Shown piece by piece: positions 9,466 through 17,663 of a stretch of DNA of 64,000 nt. The notes beneath the pieces were generated by a model. The model did no database searches. It was not told where the DNA came from and saw only the letters and a program-made list of their open reading frames with translations. Made by a program: the position numbers and the translations under genes. The stretch is from positions 1 to 64,000 of the forward strand of contig NZ_JAQIFT010000025.1 in NCBI RefSeq assembly GCF_027857615.1. The letters are read 5' to 3'. Origin of the DNA: Holtiella tumoricola (lineage in GTDB: Bacteria > Bacillota > Clostridia > Lachnospirales > Cellulosilyticaceae). Numbering within the stretch: the first letter of the stretch is position 1; the number at the start of each line of letters is the position of its first letter.

Positions 9466-10317
9466 ATGGAAAAGAAACAGACACATAACCTTGGGAGAAT
9501 AATGAATACCACACTACTTCGATGTGTGCTTATTATAACAAGTGTACTTGTCATATTGCCTATTACTTGGGTAATCTACACGTCTTTCAAAACAAGTGCA
9601 GAATTCCTCAAAAATCCTTGGGCACTTCCAAGCACACTGAATTGGCAAAACTATGCAAATGCTATTGATAAAGCAAATATGGGAAGCTATTTCATCAATT
9701 CTATAGGGGTTACATTAGGGTCATTAATCTTATTATTTATCCTAATAGTACCAGTAGCATATGCTTTGTCACGATTTGAATTTAAATTAAATAAATGGAT
9801 TGTCATGCTTTTTATGGCAGGGTTATTCATTAGTTCCAATTATATTGTTGTTCCAATCTTTATGATTTTAAAAGATCTTGGTGGATTAAATAAATTATGG
9901 GTTTTATGTTTTGTATATGCGGCAACAACCATGCCGTTTAATACCTATCTTCTTACTGGATTTATGCAAGGTATTCCAAAGGAGTACGAGGAAGCGGCAC
10001 AGATTGACGGATGTGGTTATTGGGGAACTTTATTCAAGGTAATTATTCCAATGTCAAAACCAGGTTTTGTAACAATAGGTGTTTTTGCATTTATGTCTTA
10101 TTGGAATGAATACATTATGGCATTAACTGTACTTAAACCAGACAAATATACTTTACCTGTAGGGCTTAAGAACTTGATGGAAGTTCAAAAGTATGCAACA
10201 GATTGGGGTGCAATGTTTGCAGGACTTGTAATAGTTATGGTACCTACTATGTTATTCTACGCATTGGTACAAAAACGACTAACATCAGGTCTTAGTATAG
10301 GTGGTTTAAAGGGTTAA
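9466..10317 (+). CDS. CUT1 sugar ABC transporter permease (MalG-like)
   Basis: Second permease of the GNB/LNB importer, 283 residues, six predicted membrane segments. The EAA loop is EYEEAAQIDGCGYWGTLFKVIIP. A near-perfect AGGAGGTGA ribosome-binding site sits just before the ATG, eleven bases after the previous stop, so the two permeases are translated as a pair. A terminator follows and separates the transport genes from the catabolic operon. Confidence 0.92.
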   Translation: MEKKQTHNLGRIMNTTLLRCVLIITSVLVILPITWVIYTSFKTSAEFLKNPWALPSTLNWQNYANAIDKANMGSYFINSIGVTLGSLILLFILIVPVAYALSRFEFKLNKWIVMLFMAGLFISSNYIVVPIFMILKDLGGLNKLWVLCFVYAATTMPFNTYLLTGFMQGIPKEYEEAAQIDGCGYWGTLFKVIIPMSKPGFVTIGVFAFMSYWNEYIMALTVLKPDKYTLPVGLKNLMEVQKYATDWGAMFAGLVIVMVPTMLFYALVQKRLTSGLSIGGLKG

Positions 10318-10344
10318 AACAGAATTAAATAGGTATACAAATAG

Positions 10345-10376
10345 AGGTATGAAAGGAGACTTTCATACCTTATTTT
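10345..10376 (+). terminator. Terminator after transporter operon
   Basis: The stem AGGTATGAAAG/CTTTCATACCT with a GAGA loop is followed by a T-rich stretch interrupted by one A. Confidence 0.7.
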
Positions 10377-10449
10377 ACATATAAGTAAAAAACACTAAAA
10401 AAATGAAAAAAAATTTACTTAATGAGTAGTAATTTCAGATTAATTCAAC

Positions 10450-10455
10450 TATAAT
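10450..10455 (+). promoter_or_regulatory. Likely -10 element of the sulfatase-galE operon
   Basis: TATAAT lies about 80 bases before the sulfatase start, in the 10377-10533 gap. No consensus -35 is found at 16-18 bases, which would fit an activator-dependent promoter. Confidence 0.35.
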
Positions 10456-10533
10456 ATAAGAGAGGATGAAAGTAAAAAAACAAATCCTCCTTTAGTAAAG
10501 GTAAGTTCAGATCAATTTGAGAGAGGGAATGAA

Positions 10534-11982
10534 ATGACAAGACCTAATATTATACTAATAGTAGATGACCAGCACCGGGGTGATTGTCTAGGGATAGCAG
10601 GACATCCAGATGTTAAAACACCTTACATCGATAGTTTAGCTCAGAGGGGGATATTGTTTGAGAATGCTTATAGTGCATGTCCAACATGTATACCAGCTAG
10701 AGCAGCACTTATGACTGGAATGTCTCAGGAAAATCATAAGCGTGTAGGCTATCAAGATGGAGTAACATGGGATTATGAACATACTTTAGCAGGAGAACTT
10801 TCAAAAGCGGGTTATTATACTCAATGTGTCGGAAAGATGCATGTGAGTCCATTAAGAAATTTACTAGGATTTCATCATATAGAATTACATGACGGATATT
10901 TACATCATAACCGTTATGCATCAACACCTTATTATGAAAATCAAAAAGTAGCAGATGATTATCTTTATTGGTTAAAAGAAGAAAAAGGTATTTCTTGTGA
11001 CATAATAGATACAGGTATTGAATGTAATTCATGGGTAGCAAGACCTTGGATGTATGATGAACAGCTTCACCCAACCAATTGGGTAATCAATCGTTCATTG
11101 GATTTCTTAAGAAGAAGAGACCGTCAAAAACCATTCTTCTTAATGACTTCATTTGTACGCCCACATCCACCATTTGATGCACCACAATGTTATTTCGATA
11201 TGTATAGAGATAAAAAACTAGCCACACCATATGTAGGAGAATGGGCAGATCAAGAAAGCTATAAGAAATGGGGAAGAGTGTATGATTCTTCAGAAGGTAT
11301 TGCCGATCCAGAATTATTAAGGCAGGCACAAGTAGGATATTATGCATGTATTACCCATATCGATCATCAAATAGGTAGATTGATTCAAGCCTTAATAGAA
11401 GAGCAAATTTATGATAATACGATAATCTTATTTGTATCGGATCATGGTGAATTATTAGGCGATCATCATATGTTTAGAAAAACAAGACCTTATCAAGGAA
11501 GCATTAAAGTACCATTTATCTTATCAGGACCAGATTGGCTTGTGCCAAGAAATGGTGAAGTTACGACGAACTTAGTTGAACTAAGAGATGTAATGCCAAC
11601 ATTACTTGATTTTGCTGGAGCGGATATTCCAGATAGTGTAGATGGAAAAAGTGTCAGAATACAACCTAAAGACAAGGTAAAAGAAAGTAAGACATCCTGG
11701 AGAACTTATATTCATGGTGAGCATTCAGGTGGTCATATGGGGAATCAATATATCGTTACAGAAAGTGATAAATATATTTGGTATACCCAATCAGGCAAAG
11801 AACAGTTTTTTGATTTAAAAGATGACCCACATGAAGTGGTTAATCATATAGATACACCTGAGTATCAAGAAAGAATAGGACAATTACGTAATATTCTCAT
11901 TCAAGAGCTCAAAGATAGACGAGAAGGTTATTCAGATGGGACTAGGCTTATTGTAGGATGTCCAGAAAAAGCAATACTTTAA
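10534..11982 (+). CDS. Family S1 sulfatase, cytoplasmic, in GNB/LNB operon
   Basis: Type I sulfatase of 482 residues that should hydrolyse a sulfate ester on a sugar. The active-site signature C52-I-P-A-R56 is where Cys52 is converted to formylglycine; VDDQH (Asp11, Asp12) and FVSDHGELLGDH provide calcium ligands, and GKMHVS is the usual substrate-side motif. The N terminus has no signal peptide, so it should act in the cytoplasm on imported sugar. It opens an operon with the nucleotidyltransferase, NahK and GalE. The anaerobic maturase (anSME) it needs is not in this window. Annotations as choline or aryl sulfatase are possible, but the context argues for a sulfated GNB/LNB-type disaccharide. 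Confidence 0.88.
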   Translation: MTRPNIILIVDDQHRGDCLGIAGHPDVKTPYIDSLAQRGILFENAYSACPTCIPARAALMTGMSQENHKRVGYQDGVTWDYEHTLAGELSKAGYYTQCVGKMHVSPLRNLLGFHHIELHDGYLHHNRYASTPYYENQKVADDYLYWLKEEKGISCDIIDTGIECNSWVARPWMYDEQLHPTNWVINRSLDFLRRRDRQKPFFLMTSFVRPHPPFDAPQCYFDMYRDKKLATPYVGEWADQESYKKWGRVYDSSEGIADPELLRQAQVGYYACITHIDHQIGRLIQALIEEQIYDNTIILFVSDHGELLGDHHMFRKTRPYQGSIKVPFILSGPDWLVPRNGEVTTNLVELRDVMPTLLDFAGADIPDSVDGKSVRIQPKDKVKESKTSWRTYIHGEHSGGHMGNQYIVTESDKYIWYTQSGKEQFFDLKDDPHEVVNHIDTPEYQERIGQLRNILIQELKDRREGYSDGTRLIVGCPEKAIL

Positions 11983-12006
11983 AGTATACCAAGGGAGGAA
12001 GAAACA

Positions 12007-12927
12007 ATGGAAAAACAACCTATTTTAGTAATCATGGCAGCAGGGATGGGAAGTCGTTATGGAGGATTAAAACAAATTGATCCAGTAGGAGCACACAAAG
12101 AACTTATTATTGATTTTTCTATTTTTGATGCTATTCAGGCTGGATTTAAAAAAATTGTATTTATTATTAAAAAAGTAGATGAAGAAGCATTTAGAGAAGC
12201 TATTGGAGATCGTATTGAAAAATACATAGAGACAGAATATGTTTATCAAGATTTAGAAAATATACCTGCAGGTTATAGTGCACCAAGTGAGCGTACAAAA
12301 CCATGGGGAACAGGTCATGCTATTCTTTCTTGTAAAGAAAAGGTAGATCAACCTTTTGCAGTTATTAATGCAGATGATTACTATGGACCAGAAGCCTTTA
12401 AGAAAATCTATAATTTCTTATTAGAAGCAGAAGATGATGACAAATACCGCTATGCAATGGTAGGATATACATTAAGTAATACACTTACAGAGCACGGTCA
12501 TGTAGCGAGAGGGGTTTGTAGCTGTATAGGGGACCAACTTGAATCTATTTGTGAACGTACACACATTGCTTATCATGAAGGGCAATCACAATTTTTAGAA
12601 GGTGAGACTTGGACACCAGTAGATAAAGATTCTATTGTATCTATGAATTTATGGGGATTTACACCAAGTATCTTTAATACTTTAGAAGAAGAGTTTATAA
12701 AGTTCTTAGATAGAGAGCTTACAAATAATCCTCTTAAATCAGAATTCTTCTTACCTTCTGTAGTGGATGCACTTATTCAAAAGGATCAAGCTACCGTAAC
12801 CGTATTACACTCAAAGGATAAATGGTATGGTGTAACTTACAAAGAAGATAAACCAGTTGTAGTAGCAGCTATCCAAGGTTTCCAAGCACAAGGCATTTAT
12901 CCTTTAAAACTTTGGGAGGAGAGATAG
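12007..12927 (+). CDS. Sugar-1-phosphate nucleotidyltransferase
   Basis: Soluble enzyme of 306 residues of the NTP-transferase fold. The nucleotide-binding signature is MAAGMGSRYGGLKQIDPVG at the N terminus; the metal-binding Asp lies in AVINADDYYG. It probably joins UTP and a hexose- or HexNAc-1-phosphate to form a UDP-sugar and pyrophosphate. It lies between the sulfatase and the HexNAc kinase, where bifidobacteria have a GalT-type uridylyltransferase, so it may provide UDP-Gal from Gal-1-P and/or UDP-GlcNAc from GlcNAc-1-P. That substrate assignment is inference. Two bases separate its stop from the next ATG region. Confidence 0.85.
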   Translation: MEKQPILVIMAAGMGSRYGGLKQIDPVGAHKELIIDFSIFDAIQAGFKKIVFIIKKVDEEAFREAIGDRIEKYIETEYVYQDLENIPAGYSAPSERTKPWGTGHAILSCKEKVDQPFAVINADDYYGPEAFKKIYNFLLEAEDDDKYRYAMVGYTLSNTLTEHGHVARGVCSCIGDQLESICERTHIAYHEGQSQFLEGETWTPVDKDSIVSMNLWGFTPSIFNTLEEEFIKFLDRELTNNPLKSEFFLPSVVDALIQKDQATVTVLHSKDKWYGVTYKEDKPVVVAAIQGFQAQGIYPLKLWEER

Positions 12928-12928
12928 T

Positions 12929-14032
12929 ATGAAAGTAGAAGTCACATCAGAAGTTCTTAATCAAATGGTAAGTAAATTTAAATTTGAAGGTACTGTTAAG
13001 GGTACAGAACCAACAGGAAATGGGCATATCAATGATACTTATTTAGTAACAATGGAAGATGGCACAAGATACATTCTTCAGCGTATCAATCACCATATTT
13101 TTAAACAACCTATAGAACTTATGGAGAATATTGAGAAAGTATGTAATCATGTACGTGCAAAAATCGAAGCAACAGGTGGAGATGTATCTCGCGAGGTACT
13201 TACATTAATTCCAACTGTAGAAAATAAAACTTACGTTCAAGATGAAGTAGGCTACTATTGGAGAGCATACGCATTCATCACAGATTCAGTATCTTATGAT
13301 GTAGTTCCAAGTAATGAAATTTTCTATAACTGTGCAAAGACATTTGGTACATTCCAAAAGCTTTTAACAGATTTTGATGCATCAAGTTTATATGAAACAA
13401 TTCCTTATTTCCATAACACAAAGAATCGTTTCAAAAACTTTATGGCAGCTTATGAAAAAGATGCACTTGGACGTAGTGAATTTGTAAAAGATGAAATTCA
13501 ATTTGTGCTTGATCATAAAGCAGATACAGAAAGACTGTTAGATTTATATGAAGCGGGCAAATTACCACTTCGTGTTACACATAACGATACAAAAATTAAT
13601 AACGTTATGGTAGATGAAACAACACATGAAGGTATTTGTGTAATTGACTTAGATACAGTTATGCCAGGTCTTGCAGCTTATGATTTTGGTGATTGTATCC
13701 GTACAGGTGCAACTTCTGGAGAAGAAGATGAAAGAGATTTAAGCCTTATTAGATTTATGCCTGATCGCTTTGAAGCCTTTACAAAAGGATTCTTAGAAGC
13801 AGTTGGAGATAGCTTTGATAAAGAAGAAATCTATTCATTATTAGTAGGATCAAAAGTAATGACATTAGAATGTGGTATGCGTTTCTTAACGGATTACCTT
13901 GAAGGGGACCATTACTTCAAACTTCATAGAGAAAACCATAATTTAGATCGTGCAAGAACACAATTTAAATTAGTTCAAGATATGGAAGCACAATGGGAAC
14001 AACTAGAAAATATCATTAAAAAATTCATGTAA
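12929..14032 (+). CDS. nahK: N-acetylhexosamine 1-kinase (NahK-like)
   Basis: Cytoplasmic kinase of 367 residues with the aminoglycoside-phosphotransferase fold. It should phosphorylate GlcNAc or GalNAc at the anomeric position, using the sugar released by the GH112 enzyme. The catalytic motif HNDTKINNVM and the metal motif VIDLDTVMPGLAAYDFGD are clear; the N-terminal GHINDTYLV lines the ATP site. Its start lies one base after the upstream stop codon, so translation is coupled. The position beside a nucleotidyltransferase and galE matches the lnp pathway order. Confidence 0.9.
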   Translation: MKVEVTSEVLNQMVSKFKFEGTVKGTEPTGNGHINDTYLVTMEDGTRYILQRINHHIFKQPIELMENIEKVCNHVRAKIEATGGDVSREVLTLIPTVENKTYVQDEVGYYWRAYAFITDSVSYDVVPSNEIFYNCAKTFGTFQKLLTDFDASSLYETIPYFHNTKNRFKNFMAAYEKDALGRSEFVKDEIQFVLDHKADTERLLDLYEAGKLPLRVTHNDTKINNVMVDETTHEGICVIDLDTVMPGLAAYDFGDCIRTGATSGEEDERDLSLIRFMPDRFEAFTKGFLEAVGDSFDKEEIYSLLVGSKVMTLECGMRFLTDYLEGDHYFKLHRENHNLDRARTQFKLVQDMEAQWEQLENIIKKFM

Positions 14033-14050
14033 ACTTAAGGAGTGAATCAA

Positions 14051-15058
14051 ATGGCAATTCTCGTAACAGGTGGTATGGGTTATATCGGAAGTCATACAAC
14101 AATACAACTTATTGAAGCAGGATATGATGTTGTAATCTTAGATAACTTATGTAATTCAAAAGTAGAAGTATTAGACTATATCGAACAACTTGCAGGTAAA
14201 CGTCCAGCCTTCTACAAAGCAGACTTATTAGATGAAGAAGCAACAGAACAAGTATTTAAAGAAAATAAAATTGATGCAGTTATCCACTTTGCAGGTCTTA
14301 AAGCAGTAGGAGAATCAGTACAAATTCCTTTAACTTACTATCACAATAACCTTACAGGTACATTAATTCTTTGTAAAATGATGCAAAAATATGATTGTAA
14401 AAAAATCGTATTTTCATCTTCAGCTACAGTATACGGCATGAACAACGAAGCACCATTCGTAGAAACAATGCCACTTAGTACAACTAACCCTTATGGAAGT
14501 ACTAAACTTATGACAGAAATGATTCTTTCAGATCTTAATGTAGCAGACAAAGATTGGAGTGTTGTATTACTTCGTTACTTCAACCCAATCGGTGCACATG
14601 AGTCAGGTTTAATCGGGGAAGATCCAAATGGTATTCCAAATAACTTACTTCCTTATATTGCTCAAGTAGCAGTAGGCAAACTTGAAAAACTTAGTGTATT
14701 TGGAGATGACTACGAAACAGTAGATGGTACAGGTGTAAGAGATTACATCCACGTATGTGACCTTGCAGCAGGCCATATTGCGGCAGTAGACTATGCAATC
14801 AAACACACAGGTGTAGAAGCAATTAACTTAGGTACAGGTAATGGCTACAGCGTACTTCAAGTAGTTAAAGCTTTTGAAAAAGCTTGTGGACACCCAGTAA
14901 ATTATCAAATTTCTCCAAGACGTGCAGGTGACATCGGTACATGTTATGCTGATGCTACAAAAGCAAAAGAATTATTAGGTTGGGAAGCTAAGAAAAATAT
15001 CGATGAAATGTGTGAAGACACATGGAGATTTGCTTCTAGACATTACCAAACAAAATAA
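14051..15058 (+). CDS. galE: UDP-glucose/UDP-N-acetylglucosamine 4-epimerase
   Basis: Cytoplasmic NAD-dependent epimerase of 335 residues, last step of the salvage route. It has the Rossmann motif TGGMGYIGSHT, the SSSATVYG strand and the catalytic YGSTK (YxxxK). The frame has a GTG at 14042, but that GTG is part of AAGGAGTG, which serves as ribosome-binding site for the ATG at 14051. Whether the active site also accepts N-acetylated sugars, which the pathway needs for GalNAc, depends on a small residue near the C-terminal third and cannot be settled by eye. Confidence 0.95.
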   Translation: MAILVTGGMGYIGSHTTIQLIEAGYDVVILDNLCNSKVEVLDYIEQLAGKRPAFYKADLLDEEATEQVFKENKIDAVIHFAGLKAVGESVQIPLTYYHNNLTGTLILCKMMQKYDCKKIVFSSSATVYGMNNEAPFVETMPLSTTNPYGSTKLMTEMILSDLNVADKDWSVVLLRYFNPIGAHESGLIGEDPNGIPNNLLPYIAQVAVGKLEKLSVFGDDYETVDGTGVRDYIHVCDLAAGHIAAVDYAIKHTGVEAINLGTGNGYSVLQVVKAFEKACGHPVNYQISPRRAGDIGTCYADATKAKELLGWEAKKNIDEMCEDTWRFASRHYQTK

Positions 15059-15073
15059 GCAGGTAAATGAAAA

Positions 15074-15120
15074 ATTCCCTAGTTACAGGTCTATATAGAA
15101 GTGTAACTAGGGATTATTTT
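15074..15120. terminator. Bidirectional terminator between convergent genes
   Basis: A 12-bp stem, TCCCTAGTTACA/TGTAACTAGGGA, with a 14-base loop is followed by ATTATTTTAT on the plus strand. On the minus strand an AT-rich tail follows. It separates galE from the leftward gene at 15131. Confidence 0.85.
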
Positions 15121-15130
15121 ATAGAAGCAT

Positions 15131-15886
15131 TTAATGTGCTTTTTTGAAAGGCTCATCTTGTACATAAATGCCAGCTAGCTTCTGAATACCGCGAGGAAGG
15201 GCATCTTGTGAGTTTTTCCATGGAGCAGATGCATTACGGTAGTCGTTTTTGTCGATAAACCAACCAATTTCATCTTCAATACGCTTAAGATTTTCTTTCA
15301 TCATTTTTTTACTTGTTTCTAAGAAGAATGTTTTATTTTCTCCTTTTAATTGTGAAGGTGCCATTTCAAGAAGCATAGTGAAATGCTCTAGACACATCCC
15401 CTTACTATTTAAGAAGAGTGCTTTAAACTCATCGTTCGTTTGTAAAAGGTGGAAGAAAGTTTCCATATAACGTGTAAAGTTACGGTCAATACGTTCACAA
15501 ATATAGCAACTATCTAATTGTTTGTGTAAAGAATCTGTAGTAGGTGAAGAAGCTGGCGTTGAACGTTTCATACGTTCAAAGAAACCAGGGCTTGGCAGCT
15601 CAGTGCTACTAAGAAGCTTATCTAAATCTTTTTCGAGCTTTTGATAATGAGTGTGCAAAATAAAAGCTAGACCTAAACGGTTACCATAGTCATAAAGTTT
15701 TTTATAATGGTCTTTGCAAAAGCCTAGGTGATCTGTTTCAGCACGTATATCATCTTCCATATAAGAGGCACCTAGAGTAAAGCTAATGGCATCTTGTTCA
15801 AGAGTACGATGAATAAAGCAAAAAGGGCACTCATCATGAGCAGTAAAAGCATCTGTTAGAGGTATGGTATAAAGGTTATCTTTCAT
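15131..15886 (-). CDS. DUF6062-like protein
   Basis: Soluble protein of 251 residues without membrane segments or signal peptide. Near the N terminus CPFCFIHR and later FCKDHY, YICERID and CLEHF give spaced Cys/His pairs that could bind metal. The overall pattern matches proteins I know as DUF6062; function unknown. A GGAG site precedes the ATG. It is transcribed alone, towards galE. Confidence 0.7.
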   Translation of the reverse strand: MKDNLYTIPLTDAFTAHDECPFCFIHRTLEQDAISFTLGASYMEDDIRAETDHLGFCKDHYKKLYDYGNRLGLAFILHTHYQKLEKDLDKLLSSTELPSPGFFERMKRSTPASSPTTDSLHKQLDSCYICERIDRNFTRYMETFFHLLQTNDEFKALFLNSKGMCLEHFTMLLEMAPSQLKGENKTFFLETSKKMMKENLKRIEDEIGWFIDKNDYRNASAPWKNSQDALPRGIQKLAGIYVQDEPFKKAH

Positions 15887-16118
15887 AAAGGTCTCCTATC
15901 ATAGTATAATAAACAGAGTTTGAGTAAAGTAAGTATATTAATCTGCTCTAGAACTCAACTCTATATGGTATTTAGGGTATAGCCCTATTATAACATATTG
16001 AATAGACTTATTAAGAATATTAAAGTCAAATTTAAAAAAGATTATTTTGGATAAAAGAGTAGTAAATGGTAATAATATGAAAAGTATTTTCAAGCATTTT
16101 ACTGAAGGATGTGAGTCG

Positions 16119-16994
16119 ATGGTAAGTAATCTAATAGTAGAACAAGTAGAGTGTTTTGATATTGGACAGATATTAGAAAGTGGACAGGTTTTTAGGTTTG
16201 AACAAATTAATGAAAATAGTTATATCCTTATAGCTAAGCAAAAGCGCATTAAGTTAGTTCAGCAGCCAGGTAGTAATAATCTTATGATCCATCATACAAC
16301 AGTAGGTGAGTTTGATGAGATTTGGAAAGCATACTTTGATTTAGATACGGATTATAAAGGAATAAGTAAAACGTTATCTGATAAGGATGCTTATATGAAA
16401 GCCGCGATAGAATTTGGTTACGGTGTCCGTATATTAAAACAAGATCCTTGGGAAATGCTTATCTCATTTATCATTTCTCAAAATAAAGCAATTCCTCATA
16501 TCAAGCAATGTATTGCTAACATTACAGAACGCTATGGTGATGAGATTGGTTATGACCATGATACTGATAAGACTTACTATACCTTTCCAACACCAGAGCA
16601 ACTTTTAAGAGCTACAGAGGAAGAACTTAGAGAATGTAAGGTAGGATTTAGAGCACCTTATATTGTAGATGCTTGCAAGAAAGTAACAAGTGGTGAAGTA
16701 GATCTTAATGAACTCTATATCTTATCTGCTAGTGAGGCAAAAGAGAAGCTTATGCAAATTAAGGGAGTGGGACCTAAGGTATCCGATTGTATTTTACTTT
16801 TTGCCTACAGTAAAATGGATTTGTTCCCTACAGATGTATGGATTAAGCGTGTTATAGAAGGTATGTACTTTGAAGGGAAGGAAATTTCTTTAAAGGCGAT
16901 TCAAACTTTTGCAAGAGAGTACTATGGTGACTTAGCAGGCTATGCACAACAGTATCTCTTCTTCTATGGTAGAGAGAACAACTTATATAAATAA
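16119..16994 (+). CDS. 8-oxoguanine DNA glycosylase (OGG1-type)
   Basis: Base-excision repair enzyme, 291 residues, that removes 8-oxoguanine and nicks the abasic site. The N-terminal OGG_N domain (FDIGQILESGQVFRF) is followed by the HhH-GPD fold; the hairpin LMQIKGVGPKVSDCILLF contains the catalytic Lys and PTDVWIKR the catalytic Asp. The frame could start at the TTG at 16047, but AAGGATGTGA at 16105-16114 favours the ATG at 16119, which also matches the usual N terminus of the family. Confidence 0.9.
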   Translation: MVSNLIVEQVECFDIGQILESGQVFRFEQINENSYILIAKQKRIKLVQQPGSNNLMIHHTTVGEFDEIWKAYFDLDTDYKGISKTLSDKDAYMKAAIEFGYGVRILKQDPWEMLISFIISQNKAIPHIKQCIANITERYGDEIGYDHDTDKTYYTFPTPEQLLRATEEELRECKVGFRAPYIVDACKKVTSGEVDLNELYILSASEAKEKLMQIKGVGPKVSDCILLFAYSKMDLFPTDVWIKRVIEGMYFEGKEISLKAIQTFAREYYGDLAGYAQQYLFFYGRENNLYK

Positions 16995-17103
16995 GTAATG
17001 AGATAGCTTAATCATATATGTAAATATAGAATAAGGTCTACGCTTTCTAATAAAAGTAGATTTTTATTCAAAACCTAGCAGAATACCTATGTTTTTACAG
17101 AAG

Positions 17104-17128
17104 TTATATCTATTAAAAATAGATATAA
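17104..17128. repeat. Perfect 11-bp inverted repeat
   Basis: TTATATCTATT and AATAGATATAA flank AAA. No T run follows, so this is not an ordinary terminator; it may be an operator or chance in AT-rich DNA. It lies in the 343-base gap 16995-17336, which otherwise holds a weak hairpin with a T run (about 17037-17065) and the groES promoter and CIRCE. Confidence 0.5.
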
Positions 17129-17224
17129 ACATAAAAAATTCACGAAAGAATAAGAGAATTAAAGGAAGCCATAGTAAGAATGAAAAATTGTAGTAAATAA
17201 ATTAGAAAATAATTAAATTTAGAC

Positions 17225-17256
17225 TTGCAATCTTTGAGAGAATGGCATAATATTAT
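17225..17256 (+). promoter_or_regulatory. groESL promoter
   Basis: TTGCAA (17225-17230) is followed by overlapping -10 candidates (CATAAT 17246-17251, TAATAT 17248-17253, TATTAT 17251-17256). The position just before the CIRCE element fits; which hexamer is used is unclear. Confidence 0.6.
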
Positions 17257-17264
17257 AGATGTAA

Positions 17265-17291
17265 TTAGCACTCTAGATAGGTGAGTGCTAA
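17265..17291. promoter_or_regulatory. CIRCE operator (HrcA site)
   Basis: TTAGCACTC, nine bases, GAGTGCTAA: an exact match to the CIRCE consensus. It lies between the promoter and groES, so HrcA should repress the chaperone operon until heat stress. Confidence 0.97.
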
Positions 17292-17336
17292 CAATTAAAA
17301 AATCATATACTTTATCTATAGAAGGAGGGTATTTTT

Positions 17337-17621
17337 ATGAATTTAAGACCATTAGGCGACAGAGTCGTACTTAAACATTTAGAGGCTGAAGAAAAAACTC
17401 AATCAGGTATTATCTTAACAGGTGCCGCTAAAGAAAAACCACAAGAAGCTGAAGTTATTGCAGTAGGTCCAGGTGGAATCGTGGACGGTGAAAAAGTTGA
17501 AATGCAAGTAAAAGTAGGCGACAAAGTTATCTATTCAAAATACGCTGGCACAGATGTAACTTTAGATAAAGAAGAGTATATTATCGTTAAACAAAGCGAT
17601 ATCTTAGCAATCGTTGAATAA
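17337..17621 (+). CDS. groES: Co-chaperonin GroES
   Basis: Cytoplasmic 10-kDa cap of the GroEL cage, 94 residues, normal length. It begins NLRPLGDRVVLK, has the mobile loop around EEKTQSGIILTGAAKEKPQ, and ends DEEYIIVKQSDILAIVE-like. A GAAGGAGGG site precedes it. First gene of the CIRCE-controlled operon; groEL follows 42 bases later. Confidence 0.97.
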   Translation: MNLRPLGDRVVLKHLEAEEKTQSGIILTGAAKEKPQEAEVIAVGPGGIVDGEKVEMQVKVGDKVIYSKYAGTDVTLDKEEYIIVKQSDILAIVE

Positions 17622-17663
17622 TTAATCTTTATTATATAGAAAGAGCACAGGGAGGTACTAAAA

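Noticed and set aside
6971..10432. GTAGTAA shared upstream of the transporter and sulfatase promoters as a common regulator site
   Set aside because: It is only seven bases and sits at different distances from the two -10 elements, so chance is likely in AT-rich DNA.
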